Source: Neocallimastix lanati (nom. inval.)
Lineage: Eukaryota > Neocallimastigomycota > Neocallimastigomycetes > Neocallimastigales > Neocallimastigaceae
Assembly (NCBI GenBank): GCA_016946835.1
Contig: JACVTC010000136.1
Span: 416,501 to 427,500, forward strand
DNA length: 11,000 nt
Direction: 5' to 3'
Both the position numbers and the translations under genes were made by a program. The notes beneath the pieces are model-generated. The model was not told where the DNA came from. It worked only from the letters and a program-made list of their open reading frames with translations, and ran no database searches. This document shows, piece by piece, positions 8,773-11,000 of this stretch; the first letter of the stretch is position 1; the number at the start of each line of letters is the position of its first letter.

Positions 8773-10099
8773 ATTGTAAAAATACTTTTTATTTTTTATT
8801 ATTATTATTTTTTTTTTTATAATATAAAAAACTATTTTTCGCTACTATTAAAATAAATATTAAGAATTGAAAAATATCTTACCAATTAATTAATTATTTT
8901 TTCCTTTTAAATGTGATAATGTTTATAAACGGTTTGACATTACAAATATTCAAAAAAAAAAAAGTTTTTATTTCTTATCAGCTCTCTTTTTGTGTCTTTG
9001 AAAATAAGGAGTCCAAAAAGCTTGATTTATATTAATTATCATAAATATTAATAATCATAAATTTTTATCCAATAAAATTTATTTTAATTAGTAATTCCAA
9101 AAAAATAAAAATGATATAAAACGAAATATTCAAACCTTAATTAATATAAAATAGTTTTTATTATTCAATCATAAATTGATGTCATAAATCAAATCTAAAT
9201 CTATTGATTTTATAATATTATTAAAATGTGGCTTGATTTCTATATATTAATTATATTTATAATTAATAATAATTTTTATAGCATAAATCAATGTTTTAAT
9301 TATATTCTTATTATTTTATATTTATATTTATATAGTTATTAAATATTTCCTTAAATAATAATTATTAATAGTTTATTCTAATCATAAAAACAATTAATTA
9401 AATAGTTAATTATAACTAAATAACATAAAAATAAAGCATTTCTCTGAATTAAGAGAAGTGTTAAGAAAAGTTAAAAGTTGTGTTGAGTAATGTTAAGTTA
9501 GTTTGTAATTAAAAGTATAAGAAAGTTTTTAAATAGCTTTTTAAATATATGTAGTTTTTAAATAAAATTAAATAAAATTAAATAAATAAATAAATAATAA
9601 ACTAATAAATTTAATAAATAAATCCCACAAAAGTACATCAAACTTTTGAGTTGTATATCAACTGTCATTAGTAATATTATTAATAAAGTAATAACTTTTT
9701 TTTTTTGAAATTTATAATATTGAGTTAATAAATTTTAAGTATTATCAATATCATGTGATCACTATGCATATCATAATCAATACGCCACATAAAACTACAT
9801 TAATGTAACTTTATTTTGTATATAACAATTTTATAGTTTAATCATATTTTCCTTTATTGATTTCTAAAAATAATAAATCTATGTTTTATTAATATATTAT
9901 AAATTATAAATAAATAAATAAAAAAAAAATGTATATAATAAATTTAAAAAAAACATTACACATGTGTCATTTTTTCGTGTTATCTGAATCAATAACCTTA
10001 ACCAATAATAATATTACTAATAATTATAAAAGTTTAATTTAATTTAATTTAATTTAATTAAATTAATTAACAAATTATTTAAATATATTATTTATAATA
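8773..10099. other. AT spacer with small GC-richer pockets
   Basis: No gene can be supported. Three pockets stand out: 8965-9025 (minus strand reads KLFGLLIFKDTKRELIRNKN), 9430-9515 (plus strand reads HFSELREVLRKVKSCVE) and 9957-10010. TCATAAAT occurs exactly at 9039, 9055, 9169 and 9182. Part of 9430-10099 may be the copia 3' LTR, but its end cannot be placed. Confidence 0.6.
9958..9967. repeat. 10-bp palindrome with the same CACATGTG core
   Basis: ACACATGTGT is a second occurrence of the octamer found at 4940-4947. A slightly GC-richer stretch (to about 10005) follows. The nearest recognisable feature is the copia remnant, so it could be LTR sequence. Confidence 0.6.
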
Positions 10100-10168
10100 T
10101 ATATATATTTATTTATTTTATTAATATTAAAATAAATCTGAATTTTTATTTATATTAATACTTCCCTC
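10100..10168 (-). mobile_element. Probable polypurine tract and start of 3' LTR of the copia remnant
   Basis: About 100 nt past the LAEMFTK landmark, the minus strand reads GAGGGAAG (10168-10161) followed by TATTAATATAAATAAAAATTC. In Ty1/copia elements a purine-rich GAGGGGGAG-like tract sits just outside the 3' LTR and primes plus-strand DNA synthesis, and the LTR usually opens with TG. Here the expected TG reads TA, consistent with decay. The LTR's far end is not located; the listed limit of 10100 only marks its beginning. Position relative to the polyprotein end is the main support. Confidence 0.5.
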
Positions 10169-10266
10169 ATATATATATATATATATATTTTTTTAATTAT
10201 AATTATGAAATAAAATTTTTATTTTTTTTAAGTATTTTTAAATTATTTTCTTTTCCATTTAAATCT

Positions 10267-10863
10267 TTTAGTAAACATCTCAGCAAGTCATATTTTGGGA
10301 AAATCAAAATATTTTAATTTTTAAACTTTCTTTTCAATATAATATATATTAAAAATGATATTTTATATCTAAATGTTTTTCAATTTTCTATTTAATTTGT
10401 GAAAATATAGTTAATAGATTTATTAAAATTTTAATAAATCTATTTTATATATTTCTTAGCTGCAAAATAATTTTTTTAAACATTCAGCTGTGCTAACATA
10501 TTTAGCTTTAGGCGGTAGAAGTAGCAACAGTAGATTACTTTTTTTGAAAACCAAACTTCCAGGTGATTTTCCTAACATAATAATAAATCCTGAAGTGAAT
10601 TTTCTATCAATTAAACCATTAAATCTCCAGCGTAATTAATGTCTAAATATCCAAGTAATAGTTCCAATAACAATAAAAATAAAAAAAAAACATAATTTAT
10701 AATTTATTATATTGTTTTTAAATATTTCATAATATTTATAGCAGCTTTTCCAGGTCTGAAACACATAAATTTTGAGAATATCTTGAGGTTTTGTGTGTAG
10801 CATATGTAATGTCGGGTCTAGTTTGTTTTTGTTAGGAAAAAAAAAATAAAGATCTAGTTTCAC
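10267..10863 (-). pseudogene. Degenerate Ty1/copia polyprotein: end of RT, RNase H and C-terminal tail
   Basis: Copia-type landmarks appear in the correct order on the minus strand but in shifting frames. TRPDITYA is at 10822-10799 (end of reverse transcriptase), GYLDINYAGD at 10652-10623 (RNase H start, family GYSDADWAGD), DRKFTSGF at 10608-10585 (family DRKSTSGY), STVATS at 10534-10517, and KYVSTAECLKKLF at 10503-10465. HLDIKYHF follows at 10375-10352 (family KHIDIRYHF) and LAEMFTK at 10287-10267 (family LADIFTK). At least five frame changes and several stops separate them, and a 32-bp palindrome lies in the middle. The expected EAEY reads KAKY, so a conserved acidic RNase H residue is lost. 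The apparent 75-codon reading frame at 10863-10636 is only one slice of this remnant. Integrase and gag would lie beyond the right edge. This is a dead element. Confidence 0.88.
10413..10444. repeat. 32-bp perfect palindrome
   Basis: The 16 bases AATAGATTTATTAAAA are followed without a gap by their exact reverse complement. The symmetry breaks at the next pair outward. It lies between the RNase H and HLDIKYHF landmarks of the copia remnant, where an intact element has none. It could form a cruciform or hairpin. Confidence 0.85.
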
Positions 10864-10932
10864 TTTTTTATAATTGTTTTACCAAATAGGTCTTTTTTCT
10901 CAGAAATTGTTTTTTTTTTTCCTGAATATGGT

Positions 10933-10933
<1 letters not shown>

Positions 10934-10990
<57 letters not shown>
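10934..10990. repeat. (ATT)n microsatellite, about 19 units
   Basis: Array lying just upstream (in minus-strand sense) of the recognisable copia remnant. It may have expanded within the element's own sequence. Confidence 0.95.
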
Positions 10991-10994
<4 letters not shown>

Positions 10995-11000
10995 TACTAT

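Noticed and set aside
9430-9490. Plus-strand HFSELREVLRKVKSCVE as a gene end
   Set aside because: About twenty codons after a stop, no start or exon context; more easily part of a retroelement LTR.
10636-10863. 75-codon minus-strand frame as an independent small gene
   Set aside because: Shifted frames across the same bases show copia reverse transcriptase and RNase H landmarks, so it is part of a pseudogene.
1-11000. tRNA, rRNA, CRISPR, prophage or bacterial operon
   Set aside because: I found no tRNA T-loop consensus in a folded context, no regularly spaced identical repeats with unique spacers, and no ribosome-binding sites; the repeats seen are tandem and A/T-rich.

Overview
The window is extremely AT-rich eukaryotic DNA. 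Intergenic stretches are almost pure A/T, packed with homopolymers of up to about 54 bases and (ATT)n/(AAT)n arrays. Islands of more ordinary composition mark the genes. No bacterial operon, Shine-Dalgarno site, CRISPR array or tRNA is visible. Together with spliced genes and a bacterial-looking, intronless dehydrogenase, this best fits an anaerobic gut fungus (Neocallimastigomycota). That assignment is inference; another very AT-rich protist cannot be excluded from this window alone.

Layout. 1-2523 has no gene: T/A-rich spacer with three degenerate repeat families, including a 52-bp tandem repeat at 1894-2053. 2524-3948 (minus) holds a four-exon gene that open-reading-frame calling would miss apart from its last exon. 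Joining exons 3948-3898, 3616-3545, 3427-3215 and 2961-2524, all in phase 0, gives a 257-residue protein. It has an acidic N-terminus, about three membrane segments and a Ser/Asn/Thr-rich cytoplasmic tail carrying LPTY and a near-terminal PPPY. 3949-7091 is about 3.1 kb of gene-free DNA with tandem repeats and one unexplained GC-richer pocket at 5600-5700. 7092-7955 (minus) is an intact 287-residue short-chain dehydrogenase/reductase of the retinol-dehydrogenase-like type, at roughly 35% GC. 7956-10160 is spacer with degenerate repeats. 10161-10900 (minus) is the decayed 3' end of a Ty1/copia retrotransposon: end of reverse transcriptase, RNase H, the C-terminal tail of the polyprotein, and a likely polypurine tract leading into the 3' LTR. 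It is broken by many frameshifts and stops. The window ends in an (ATT)n array.

The two intact genes are more than 3 kb apart and share no evident pathway. The membrane protein looks built for WW-domain (Rsp5/NEDD4-type) recognition at a membrane. The dehydrogenase is a soluble NADP(H)-type enzyme of unknown substrate, plausibly gained by horizontal transfer. The retroelement is dead.
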